Below are positions 15,319-22,688 of a stretch of 52,327 nucleotides of DNA, piece by piece. How positions within the stretch are numbered: the first letter of the stretch is position 1; each line of letters opens with the position of its first letter. The stretch lies in assembly GCA_002449265.1 (NCBI GenBank), contig DKCV01000008.1, forward strand, positions 1-52,327. Direction: 5' to 3'. Below the pieces are notes generated by a model. The model had not been told where the DNA came from. It made no database searches and saw only the letters and a program-made list of their open reading frames with translations. The translations under genes and the position numbers were made by a program. The DNA comes from Caryophanales bacterium UBA6865. Lineage in GTDB: Bacteria > Bacillota_I > Bacilli_A > RFN20 > CAG-826.

Positions 15319-16344
15319 TTATCCTGGTATTCTCATTGGGTAAGGCAGATAAGAAAGCGTCGGTAGTTGATCCAAAGTCACTAAGCCAAATGGGGCAAGT
15401 AGAATCGTCGGGATGCGGTTCACGATTGTAGCGCATGTATGTTCAACAGTTGCAGGCTTAACAACGTGATATTCCACATTTGGTTCGCCATAAATCTTCC
15501 AATCGCACATATCCCCATCATTCGGTCCATAAACCTTGCCAATACATTTCGTGACAATATCAATGCCTTGATGGGTCTTAGTTGTTACAACGGCAGCCAT
15601 ACCAATACATTCGCCTTTCTTTAGGACACGGTCCATTGTCTTTGATTCGATATCTTTATTATCAAAATACGGTTCAGCGTGTTGTTCCATTGACATAATG
15701 GATAGACCAAGTTTTTCTGCAAGTGCTTCGTTACTATTCCAGACATAACTAGGAACAACTTCTTTTGGATGAGCAAGAGTCTTTTCAAATTCCTTTTCAC
15801 TTAAGCCAACACCATGGGCTTTAGCTAAAGCAAGGCCATATTCTTCTACGTTATAAGACACCGCTCCTTCAATGCGAGTAATCTTATGACAGCCACTAGC
15901 GGCTAACGCGACCATATTGACCCAGAAAACATCTTCCATTCCGCTTCCAACGATAGTGCAGCAATTATCTTTCGCTACACGGTCAAGGATATTAGATAGG
16001 TAAGGATTCGTGGTTCTAGCATAGGTCATTTCTTCACAGGTGGTGATGACGTTTATGCCACGCTCAAGGCAATTCATAAAATGAGGGAAGCAGTCTTCGA
16101 CAAAACTAAAAAGCGTTACGATAGCGATATCGGGGTCAGCGCTATCGAGAACTTCATCAGGATCGCTACTGATTTTGACGTTGAGTTTGTAGCCTAAACC
16201 AGCAACTTCACCGAGGTCTTTGCCGACGATTTTAGGGTTCACATCAATCGCACCAACGATTTCAGCTCCCTTGTCGATGAGGTAGCGAACAATATAACGG
16301 CTCATTTTGCCACATCCATATTGAACGACTTTGATTTTTTGCAT
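15319..16344 (-). CDS. 2,4-diaminopentanoate dehydrogenase-like NAD(P)-dependent enzyme
   Basis: This 341-residue oxidoreductase resembles 2,4-diaminopentanoate dehydrogenase (Ord) of clostridial ornithine fermentation and, more distantly, dihydrodipicolinate reductase. The N-terminal Rossmann motif is VVQYGCGKMSRYIVRYL, and the catalytic region includes VGSGMEDVFWVN and EGAVSYNVEEYG. The ATG at 16344 has a perfect AGGAGG 7 bases upstream, so a longer frame starting at 16371 is rejected. No other ornithine-fermentation genes (oraS/oraE) are in the window, so the reaction in this organism is uncertain. It is monocistronic, with its own terminator. Confidence 0.78.
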   Translation of the reverse strand: MQKIKVVQYGCGKMSRYIVRYLIDKGAEIVGAIDVNPKIVGKDLGEVAGLGYKLNVKISSDPDEVLDSADPDIAIVTLFSFVEDCFPHFMNCLERGINVITTCEEMTYARTTNPYLSNILDRVAKDNCCTIVGSGMEDVFWVNMVALAASGCHKITRIEGAVSYNVEEYGLALAKAHGVGLSEKEFEKTLAHPKEVVPSYVWNSNEALAEKLGLSIMSMEQHAEPYFDNKDIESKTMDRVLKKGECIGMAAVVTTKTHQGIDIVTKCIGKVYGPNDGDMCDWKIYGEPNVEYHVVKPATVEHTCATIVNRIPTILLAPFGLVTLDQLPTLSYLPYPMRIPG

Positions 16345-16475
16345 CTTAATGCCTCCTTGAATTATTTTCATTTTAAGAAAAGGAAACTAAAGAAGGAAGC
16401 AATCAGTAAAATATTATCGTTATACCGAAATTATTCGATGCTGAAAGGGAATAAAGAAAATTTTGAATTCAAAAA

Positions 16476-16957
16476 ATGCCTTTTATTTACACCACGAAAT
16501 TCGATTTAACTAGGCTTAAAGTCTTGAAAGTCGAAATGAATATTGAATGGGCAATGATGGTTGCTTATTTCCGTGGATATATGGAAGAAGTAAAAGGAAG
16601 TAAAATTTACCAAAATACGAAAAAATGGCTCTGGCGTACGACGTAATATTCGGTTGCATTGCAAATGATCGTATGTACCGAGTAATGAAAGACTTCTTTG
16701 ATATGCAAATAACTGACGTCGCTTTAATCAATAGCCTTTCCGCTTTAGATCCAGGATATCAATACGTTTGCAAAACGCTAAAAGCGTGTAAGCAGCTCGA
16801 AATCACCGCAAAAAAGGTACTCTCTCCCCTAGAATTAGCGATTCTACGGGATAAAAGTATCAAGAGGAGACAAGAAGGAATTGAACTCGCCGAAACAGAA
16901 CTATTGAAATATCGTAGAGCGGGGAAATTCTTTGATGAAATCTTAAGAGGTATCTAA
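16476..16957 (+). pseudogene. DUF3990-like toxin gene, truncated and frameshifted
   Basis: Two overlapping frames together read as the C-terminal two thirds of a DUF3990 protein, a predicted ADP-ribosyltransferase-fold toxin-like family. Frame one (16476-16646) gives VEMNIEWAMMVAYFRGYM and stops at 16644. Frame two (16625-16957) resumes with YDVIFGCIANDRMYRVMKDF, the conserved DUF3990 segment. One base shift near 16625-16640 breaks the protein, and the N-terminal part with the active-site region is missing. The intact gene 1 bp downstream is its usual kind of partner. A sequencing error could explain the shift but not the missing N-terminus. Confidence 0.65.
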
Positions 16958-16958
16958 A

Positions 16959-17393
16959 ATGAGCGACGTTTTACAATCAGCGCTTGGAGATATGCAGGGA
17001 CAACTTTTTGAGATGTCTATAGAAAAAGGACTAGATAGCGAAGCTTTTGCAAAAGCTTTTATATTATCGGATATTGCTAGTGACCTAGACTCAGAATTCA
17101 ACCACATGCAATGGGCAGGAAAAGAATACCTCATGGAACGGATTTTAGACGAGCTCAAAGACAAACTAAAAATAGGTGGGGAAATTTATGACCGCGAAAC
17201 TATGTATTGGATGGGCTACGTTTATCGAAGATGGCATTATTATACGGATGAAACTAGCAAGCGCATATATAAACAAGCAACCGCAAAAACAATGCGAGTA
17301 ACCTATCTACCATACCACACAATGAGCGTAGAAATGGCGATTGATAGGTTAAAAGAGCCTTTAGAGTTCCTAGCGATAGTAGTACAAATTTAA
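16959..17393 (+). CDS. Hypothetical protein partnered with DUF3990 (possible antitoxin)
   Basis: This 144-residue, mainly helical protein has the segment ETMYWMGYVYRRWHYYT (about residues 78-94) and then a YLPYHTMSVEMAIDRL stretch. In my recollection such proteins commonly sit beside DUF3990 genes. It starts 1 bp after the stop of the broken DUF3990 gene, so the pair was an operon. An antitoxin or immunity role is inferred from position only. It remains intact although its partner is broken. Confidence 0.6.
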   Translation: MSDVLQSALGDMQGQLFEMSIEKGLDSEAFAKAFILSDIASDLDSEFNHMQWAGKEYLMERILDELKDKLKIGGEIYDRETMYWMGYVYRRWHYYTDETSKRIYKQATAKTMRVTYLPYHTMSVEMAIDRLKEPLEFLAIVVQI

Positions 17394-17429
17394 TCTAAAA
17401 GAGCCGATAAAAGCTCCAAATTTTCATTT

Positions 17430-17506
17430 TGGTGTGCCCGAGCGGATTCGAACCGCTGACCTCAAGCTTCGGAGGCTTGCGCTCTATCCAGCTGAGCTAC
17501 GGGCAC
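17430..17506 (-). tRNA. tRNA-Arg(CCG)
   Basis: The cloverleaf is complete, with acceptor GTGCCCG pairing CGGGCAC, anticodon loop CTCCGAA (anticodon CCG) between CAAGC and GCTTG, T-arm AGCGGTTCGAATCCGCT and encoded CCA. It lies 5 bp downstream of tRNA-Leu(CAG) on the same strand, probably in one transcript. Confidence 0.96.
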
Positions 17507-17511
17507 AATTT

Positions 17512-17595
17512 TGGTGCACTGAACGAGACTTGAACTCGTACCGGTTGCCCGACTGGCTTCTGAGACCAGCGCGTATACCATTCCGCCACCAGTGC
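17512..17595 (-). tRNA. tRNA-Leu(CAG)
   Basis: This class II tRNA has acceptor GCACTGG, D-arm GGCGGAATGGTATACGC, anticodon loop CTCAGAA (anticodon CAG) between CTGGT and GCCAG, a long variable arm, T-arm CGAGTTCAAGTCTCG and encoded CCA. Confidence 0.95.
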
Positions 17596-17610
17596 AACCC
17601 AATAACTATA

Positions 17611-18545
17611 TTATTCCTCGTTTAAAAAGTCGATTATTGCTTGAATTACTTTCTTCTCCAAAGCAGTCGCTCTTACGATATCCATTGCTGGATGATTCTC
17701 TAATTCAATCGTTTTCTTTGTATCTTCAAAGAAAGAAAAAGAATATTTCTCAGCATCGGGAGTTAAATAAGGTGAGTGTCCCCGATTTTTTAAAAACAAA
17801 AAGGATACATTTTTCTTCCCACGCATCTCTTTTTCTAGTAGAGCCCCATTCGTATTAAAAGGGACTAGCGTATCTTTATCCCCTTGGATATAAAGCACTT
17901 TCGCCTCACTATTTTTAATGACGTCAATCGCATCAAGATTGCCATTTTTTCCATAAACGAGAGCAATGCATAATTTCCCTAGAAAATGAAATATCCCTTT
18001 TTGAAGTTTTTTAATCGTAGCGAGTATTTCTCTTTCCGGTTTTAAAAAGCCTGAAATTGAGACGGCTTTAGCGATATGAAATTCTTTTCTTAACGATAAT
18101 AAAGAGGCATAGCCTCCCCAAGAATGACCAAGCGCGTAGCGAGTATAGCCTTTAGCTTTTGGATCAGAATCTAGAAAACGAAAAAAAGCCTTTTGATCCT
18201 CGTTCACATGCCCTAATCCAATATATCCTTTTCCTTCGCTTTCCATGCAACCCGTGTTGTCGTAAGCGTAAACAAGGTACCCTTCTTTAGCAAAGATTGA
18301 GATGAGTTTTAAATAGGCCGTTCTTCCCGCTCCAATGCCGTGAAAAAACACAATTATCCCTTTATATCCCATCTCTTTTACATAATATCGAGAACCGTAT
18401 AGACGGTTTTTGCCACTATAAAAAGAGAAACGTTCTTCCTTGATCCCTAACTCATCCGCCGAATAATAGGGAAGAGAAGGAGAACCATCATAACGTTTTT
18501 TTCGTTTTGATAAAAACTAATAAGCAAAATAAGAAAAAGAATCAT
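17611..18545 (-). pseudogene. Alpha/beta hydrolase with a single-base frameshift in a homopolymer
   Basis: The intact part (17611-18372) encodes an alpha/beta hydrolase with oxyanion motif FFHGIGAG, nucleophile elbow GHSWGG, an acid in QGDKDTLVPF and the catalytic histidine in NRGHSP. In-frame coding continues upstream (SADELGIKEERFSFYSGKNR) to a run of seven T (plus strand 18496-18502). The natural start is the ATG at 18545 (MILFLILLISF, a membrane anchor or signal, with TTGGAG ribosome site) in the next frame. Adding one base to the run restores a 311-residue protein. It may be a real mutation, slippage-controlled, or a sequencing error. It follows udk by 23 bp in the same operon. Confidence 0.7.
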
Positions 18546-18568
18546 CTAAAAAACTCCAAAAGGACAAT

Positions 18569-19261
18569 CTAGTCATTAAAAACGCTCGCGATGAGTTCAT
18601 CGGAGAATTCATCATTCATTTTTCGTGTTTCACTTTCATTAACGGAGGCACGGGCAAGTTCTTCTTTTAAAACGCAGGTCAAAACATCAATCGCAAGGTT
18701 TTCTCTGCCATCATTATTGATAATAAGATCAGCACAGTTGCTCGATGGACGTACGATTTCTTCATACATCGGTTGAACTGTAGAAAAATACTGATTCACA
18801 ATGTTTTCAAAGGTACGTCCTCTTTCTTTTTTATCACGAATCATACGGCGCAAGAATCGTCTTTCTGAACTTGCAGAAATGAAAACCCTTAAGTTGCCTA
18901 GTTCGCGGATATCTTTATCCACTAAGGCCATAATTCCTTCAACAATCACAATCTTTTTTGGAGTAACGATTTCCGTTTTATTGGTGCGGGTCAATGAAAC
19001 AAAATCATATATCGGCTTTTCGATTTCTTTGCCTTTCTTTAATAAGGCAACTTGCTTTCTCATCAAAGGCCAATCAAAAGCCTTTGGATGGTCATAATTG
19101 ACCTTATAGCGTTCTTCTAAAGGGATATCGGTTTGGTCTTTATAATAGTCATCTAAGGTAATGCGTGTGACATTGTCTTCACCTAAATTTTTAATCACCG
19201 CATCCGTCACAAAACTCTTTCCACTAGAAGAGCCCCCTCCAACTAAGATAATCCGCGACAT
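18569..19261 (-). CDS. udk: Uridine kinase
   Basis: This enzyme phosphorylates uridine and cytidine to their monophosphates in pyrimidine salvage. The 230 residues have the P-loop GGGSSSGKS (8-16), the substrate segment LDDYYKD, YDHPKAFDW, and IVIVEGIMAL, the uridine/phosphoribulokinase pattern. The C-terminal 25 residues go slightly beyond the usual length. It starts 12 bp after the esterase gene stop and is followed by the frameshifted hydrolase. Confidence 0.93.
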   Translation of the reverse strand: MSRIILVGGGSSSGKSFVTDAVIKNLGEDNVTRITLDDYYKDQTDIPLEERYKVNYDHPKAFDWPLMRKQVALLKKGKEIEKPIYDFVSLTRTNKTEIVTPKKIVIVEGIMALVDKDIRELGNLRVFISASSERRFLRRMIRDKKERGRTFENIVNQYFSTVQPMYEEIVRPSSNCADLIINNDGRENLAIDVLTCVLKEELARASVNESETRKMNDEFSDELIASVFND

Positions 19262-19273
19262 ATCTTTCCTCCT

Positions 19274-20176
19274 TTAGTGTTCGTCCATAAATTTTATCAT
19301 AGCTTCATTGACCTTTTTAGAGGAAGGGAGAGAAAGATGGGTAAGATTATGGACGTGCCTTATTTTCCACCCTTTTTCTTCGATAAAAAGGAATTCGTGT
19401 TCATGATGATTTGAATTTAAATCTTCATTCAGCTTTTTCGCGTGGCTAGAAAGGAAATCTTTCTTTGCGCTAGAAAGAAAAACCGGGCAATGAAGCGCAT
19501 CAAGATATTCGCGAGGTGAAAGATTATGAAGAAAAGTTTCATCAATATTATCAAGACCAAACAAAAGCCTTTTCGCTGAAGGCGTGAATTTGTAATCCCT
19601 AAATATGCTAGCAAAATCATAAACGGGGCAATTCAATAAAACGCCTTTAATCGGAAGTGGGAATTGATTGACGTTCCATTTTTTCCTCAATTTAGCAGAA
19701 GAAAGAATTTCGGCGATAAGTAAAGCAAAATGACCACCAGCGGAATCACCCAATAGATAAAGATCATCAACATCTAATTGGTATTCTTTTAAATGCAAAG
19801 ATAGAAAGGAAAAGAACGTTAATAAATCCTTCACCTGTGTTTTGACGTTAAATCCTCTTAAAGGGTCACTTAAGCGATAATCTGGCAAGAGAACATCAAA
19901 TCCTTCATCACAAAAAATCTTTGCAAAAAGGTAATTATTTCTTCGATTTCCGTGAAAATAGCCACCGCCATGAATATCAATGATTAGCTTGTTCTTCCGT
20001 TTCTCTTCATTCGCGCGGAAATAAGTAAACCGCCGATAATTATCATTTGGGAAATAATAAGGAAGATCATAATGAAATCGTTCGTTTTTCGGGAAGAAAG
20101 TCTTCTTTAGGGACTTCTTTTCCACCAAATCAACGAAGAAGAGGGAGAAACGAATCATGGGGGCATTAATTTTCAT
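19274..20176 (-). CDS. Alpha/beta hydrolase, hormone-sensitive-lipase-like esterase
   Basis: This 300-residue hydrolase has the oxyanion motif HGGGYFHG (about 88-95) and the nucleophile elbow GDSAGGH typical of the HSL/BD-FAE group. The catalytic acid is probably in FLSSAKKDF and the histidine in HVHNLTH. The substrate is unknown; carboxylesters or short acyl esters are usual. The start at 20176 lacks a strong ribosome site, and an ATG six codons later is an alternative. It is first in the esterase-udk-hydrolase operon. Confidence 0.85.
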   Translation of the reverse strand: MKINAPMIRFSLFFVDLVEKKSLKKTFFPKNERFHYDLPYYFPNDNYRRFTYFRANEEKRKNKLIIDIHGGGYFHGNRRNNYLFAKIFCDEGFDVLLPDYRLSDPLRGFNVKTQVKDLLTFFSFLSLHLKEYQLDVDDLYLLGDSAGGHFALLIAEILSSAKLRKKWNVNQFPLPIKGVLLNCPVYDFASIFRDYKFTPSAKRLLFGLDNIDETFLHNLSPREYLDALHCPVFLSSAKKDFLSSHAKKLNEDLNSNHHEHEFLFIEEKGWKIRHVHNLTHLSLPSSKKVNEAMIKFMDEH

Positions 20177-20220
20177 ACTCTAATTATGAAGAAAATGAGA
20201 CGTCATTAGCAACATAAGTA

Positions 20221-20247
20221 ATAAAAAGCACTACCAACCGGCAGTGC
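20221..20247 (-). terminator. Intrinsic terminator after tRNA-Ala
   Basis: On the minus strand GCACTGCC (20240-20247) pairs with GGTAGTGC (20228-20235), with one wobble and a 4-base loop, followed by TTTTTAT. Confidence 0.8.
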
Positions 20248-20259
20248 AAATTTACTAGA

Positions 20260-20335
20260 TGGTGGAGCGTAAGAGGATCGAACTCTCGACCTCCTCCATG
20301 CCATGGAGGCGCTCTCCCAGCTGAGCTAACGCCCC
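20260..20335 (-). tRNA. tRNA-Ala(GGC)
   Basis: The cloverleaf is complete: acceptor GGGGCGT, anticodon loop ATGGCAT (anticodon GGC) between CCTCC and GGAGG, T-arm GAGAGTTCGATCCTCTT, encoded CCA. A terminator follows directly. Confidence 0.95.
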
Positions 20336-20450
20336 ATCTATGCGCTTTTGCGCAAGAAAGATAATAGGATTATCGCTAATCCTTGTCAATCTTTTTTCGT
20401 GAGGGAGGAAGAAATGATTCCTCCCTCCTTTCAATCAATCCGAAACCAAT

Positions 20451-21089
20451 TTATTTCGTAGTTTTAATTTTATCAATCGCCCCCGCAATCCCAAAATAAA
20501 CTGGGATGGCAAAGAAAGCAACCCAAGCAATATTCCAAGCGTTTAAGAAATAGCCAAGCGAAAAGAAAACGATAAGGGTAATCATCGTAATCGCTCCATC
20601 AAAAGAAGATGCCTTCTTTGTACGAATGGTCTCAAAAATAGAGCCAACAAGCGGAATCAACAAGAATAGCATCCATAAAGAAGCCCATGTTCCATATTTC
20701 CAATCACTATTTTTATAAAATATGCCAAGCAAAATGTAAGTAATCGTAACAATAGGAAGCAAAGAGCCAGTAACGATAGCTTCAATAACTAGGAATCTCT
20801 TTGAGCAAGGCACTTCTTCAGTCGCATCATTTTGACTATTTTGAGCGGCAGGTTTAACTTGTTCCTCAACAATCGTGTTCACAGAATCATCCGTATGAAG
20901 AATCTCATCTAAAGAGACACCATAAATCTTTGCTAGGCAAACGAGATTATCCGTGTCTGGGCTAGCTTCCGCCCGTTCCCATTTCGATACGGCTTGCCTA
21001 GATAAGCCAAGTTTCGCGGCGAGTTCTTCTTGACTCAATCCATTTTTCTTTCTTAATTCGACTAGACGGTTAGCAATTTCAATGTTCAT
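20451..21089 (-). CDS. XRE-family regulator with C-terminal membrane domain
   Basis: This 212-residue protein has an N-terminal XRE domain (1-62, with LAAKLGLSRQAVSKWER and a SPDTDNLVCLAKIYGVSLDE tail) and a linker rich in E, N and Q. The C-terminal half has four hydrophobic segments that should anchor it in the membrane. Such regulators are common in Firmicutes and are thought to sense membrane stress or a small molecule; the target here is unknown. It stands alone between tRNA genes. A 10-bp inverted repeat (about 20401-20427) lies downstream without a T run. Confidence 0.88.
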   Translation of the reverse strand: MNIEIANRLVELRKKNGLSQEELAAKLGLSRQAVSKWERAEASPDTDNLVCLAKIYGVSLDEILHTDDSVNTIVEEQVKPAAQNSQNDATEEVPCSKRFLVIEAIVTGSLLPIVTITYILLGIFYKNSDWKYGTWASLWMLFLLIPLVGSIFETIRTKKASSFDGAITMITLIVFFSLGYFLNAWNIAWVAFFAIPVYFGIAGAIDKIKTTK

Positions 21090-21197
21090 AGTTTTTTCTC
21101 CTGGCGAAATTCTAATAGTTAAGCCTTAGTTGCTTCTAGAAACTCCGCTTTTCAAATCCGCAACTAATGGTTGCAACATGCTATTTTTTACAAAAAA

Positions 21198-21274
21198 TGG
21201 CGCGCCCGAGCCGATTCGAACGGCTGACCCCTTCCTTAGGAGGGAAGTGCTCTATCCAGCTGAGCTACGGGCGC
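21198..21274 (-). tRNA. tRNA-Arg(CCT)
   Basis: The cloverleaf is complete: acceptor GCGCCCG pairing CGGGCGC, anticodon loop CTCCTAA (anticodon CCT) between CTTCC and GGAAG, T-arm AGCCGTTCGAATCGGCT, encoded CCA. Confidence 0.95.
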
Positions 21275-21314
21275 ACGCAAAATCGTATTTTATCACAACT
21301 AATAAAGGATAATC

Positions 21315-22397
21315 TTATTCTTTTTTGGAATTCAAAGCCCAGCCTAAGGCATATAAAACATAGAAGACTAAGGAAAAGACACCAGTTGCAAACATCTTCC
21401 AGTTCGTTCCGTTATTTGCTTCGCCTAGAAATGAGAAGACGATACTTGTAATGGATACAAGTAAACAAATAACCGCAAAAAAGCCAACAAACTTTTGGAA
21501 TGGTCCATGTCCTAAGTAGCGAGAAATGGCTCCAATCCCTGCAATGGACATCGTAAAGAAAGAAACAAGGCTCAAGGCAATACCTAATGTAATATAAAGA
21601 GGGGAGTATTGGTTGGAAGGATCAAAATATACAGTCGCGTTAGCAATCAAAGAAGAAATAGCGATTGCGATAAAAGCGCTCCCCGCAACAAGTAGCATTT
21701 CTCGTGAAAGCTTTTTGAGTTTGTTTTCTTCTGCCCATTGCTCAAAAATTTTGTCACATTTCTCGTTAGAAAGAATTTCGTTATTCTCTCGCTCAATAAA
21801 GGAAATCGATTCGATTCTTGTTCGAAAACGAATCGCACGAGCCCTTTCTTCACTTGGAGAAAGGAAAATAATGGATACAGCTTCCCACACAAATACCCAA
21901 CCAGTGATATCGATAATCTCGGAAATGAGTTCTTTCGTGCTTCCTTCTCCAAACCAGCCAGCCCCTTCACCCGTATTCTTCAAAACAAGGCAAATGATAC
22001 CTGCAATCAATAATAACGCGATTTGGAGTCCGCTTTTTTTGCCTTCAGAAAGAGTACTATAATGGCTCATTTCGATTGCATCGTTAAAAGACTCTAAAAG
22101 CTTTTTGGCTTCATACCCTTCATAGTCCTTGATAGCGAACTGAAGATCGATTTTATAACCAAGCGGAATGTGGGCAATAATTTGAGAGACGCGCGAGAGA
22201 ATTTCAGGATTAAATTCAGGATAATCTTTGGAGGAAAAATCATTGGCGAAGAGTTCGCTTGCCTTTTGATACGCAAGTTTTACTTTAACGAGCTTCTTTT
22301 CCTCATCAATTTCATAATACTTTTTTAATAGTTCGATTTGTCTAGCTTTAATCGGGTTAGCAGTTTCCCGATTCTTTTGATTCGCGTTTTTCTTCAT
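21315..22397 (-). CDS. Unrecognised multi-pass membrane protein
   Basis: I do not recognise this 360-residue protein. The first 120 residues are soluble, charged and helical, with PEILSRVSQIIAHIPLGYKI. Two membrane segments follow (about 124-142 and 160-182), then a charged cytoplasmic stretch (about 183-235) and four more segments up to the C-terminus. Overall it looks like a six-pass inner-membrane protein. It is a single gene between tRNA-Arg(CCT) and tRNA-Pro(CGG). No enzymatic motif was seen. Confidence 0.7.
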   Translation of the reverse strand: MKKNANQKNRETANPIKARQIELLKKYYEIDEEKKLVKVKLAYQKASELFANDFSSKDYPEFNPEILSRVSQIIAHIPLGYKIDLQFAIKDYEGYEAKKLLESFNDAIEMSHYSTLSEGKKSGLQIALLLIAGIICLVLKNTGEGAGWFGEGSTKELISEIIDITGWVFVWEAVSIIFLSPSEERARAIRFRTRIESISFIERENNEILSNEKCDKIFEQWAEENKLKKLSREMLLVAGSAFIAIAISSLIANATVYFDPSNQYSPLYITLGIALSLVSFFTMSIAGIGAISRYLGHGPFQKFVGFFAVICLLVSITSIVFSFLGEANNGTNWKMFATGVFSLVFYVLYALGWALNSKKE

Positions 22398-22533
22398 GCC
22401 GTTATTTTACCGATTTCTAAGAAATTTTGCGACTTTGAAGAAAATGGCATTACACCTCTATCCTAATTTCTATCATAATTCCATTTTCTAAAAAGAGAGG
22501 AATTTGCGAAGTTTTTTCTATAAAAAGATAAAA

Positions 22534-22551
22534 ACGCCGCAAAAGCGGCGT
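22534..22551 (-). terminator. Intrinsic terminator after tRNA-Pro
   Basis: A perfect 7-bp hairpin ACGCCGC-(4)-GCGGCGT with T runs on both sides. On the minus strand it follows tRNA-Pro and is followed by TTTTATC. Confidence 0.8.
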
Positions 22552-22562
22552 CTTTTTCCTAT

Positions 22563-22639
22563 TGGTCGGAACGGCGAGATTTGAACTCGCGACCTCCTGG
22601 TCCCGAACCAGGCGCACTACCAAGCTATGCTACGTCCCG
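22563..22639 (-). tRNA. tRNA-Pro(CGG)
   Basis: The cloverleaf is complete: acceptor CGGGACG pairing CGTTCCG, anticodon loop TTCGGGA (anticodon CGG) between CCTGG and CCAGG, T-arm GCGAGTTCAAATCTCGC, encoded CCA. Confidence 0.95.
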
Positions 22640-22688
22640 AACGCAAAGAAATCTTTGCGAGCGATAATATAGCACTCCTAGGCTCTTT

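Noticed and set aside
20401..20427. Terminator after the membrane-anchored XRE gene
   Set aside because: The 10-bp hairpin is real, but on the minus strand it is followed by an A-rich rather than a T-rich stretch.
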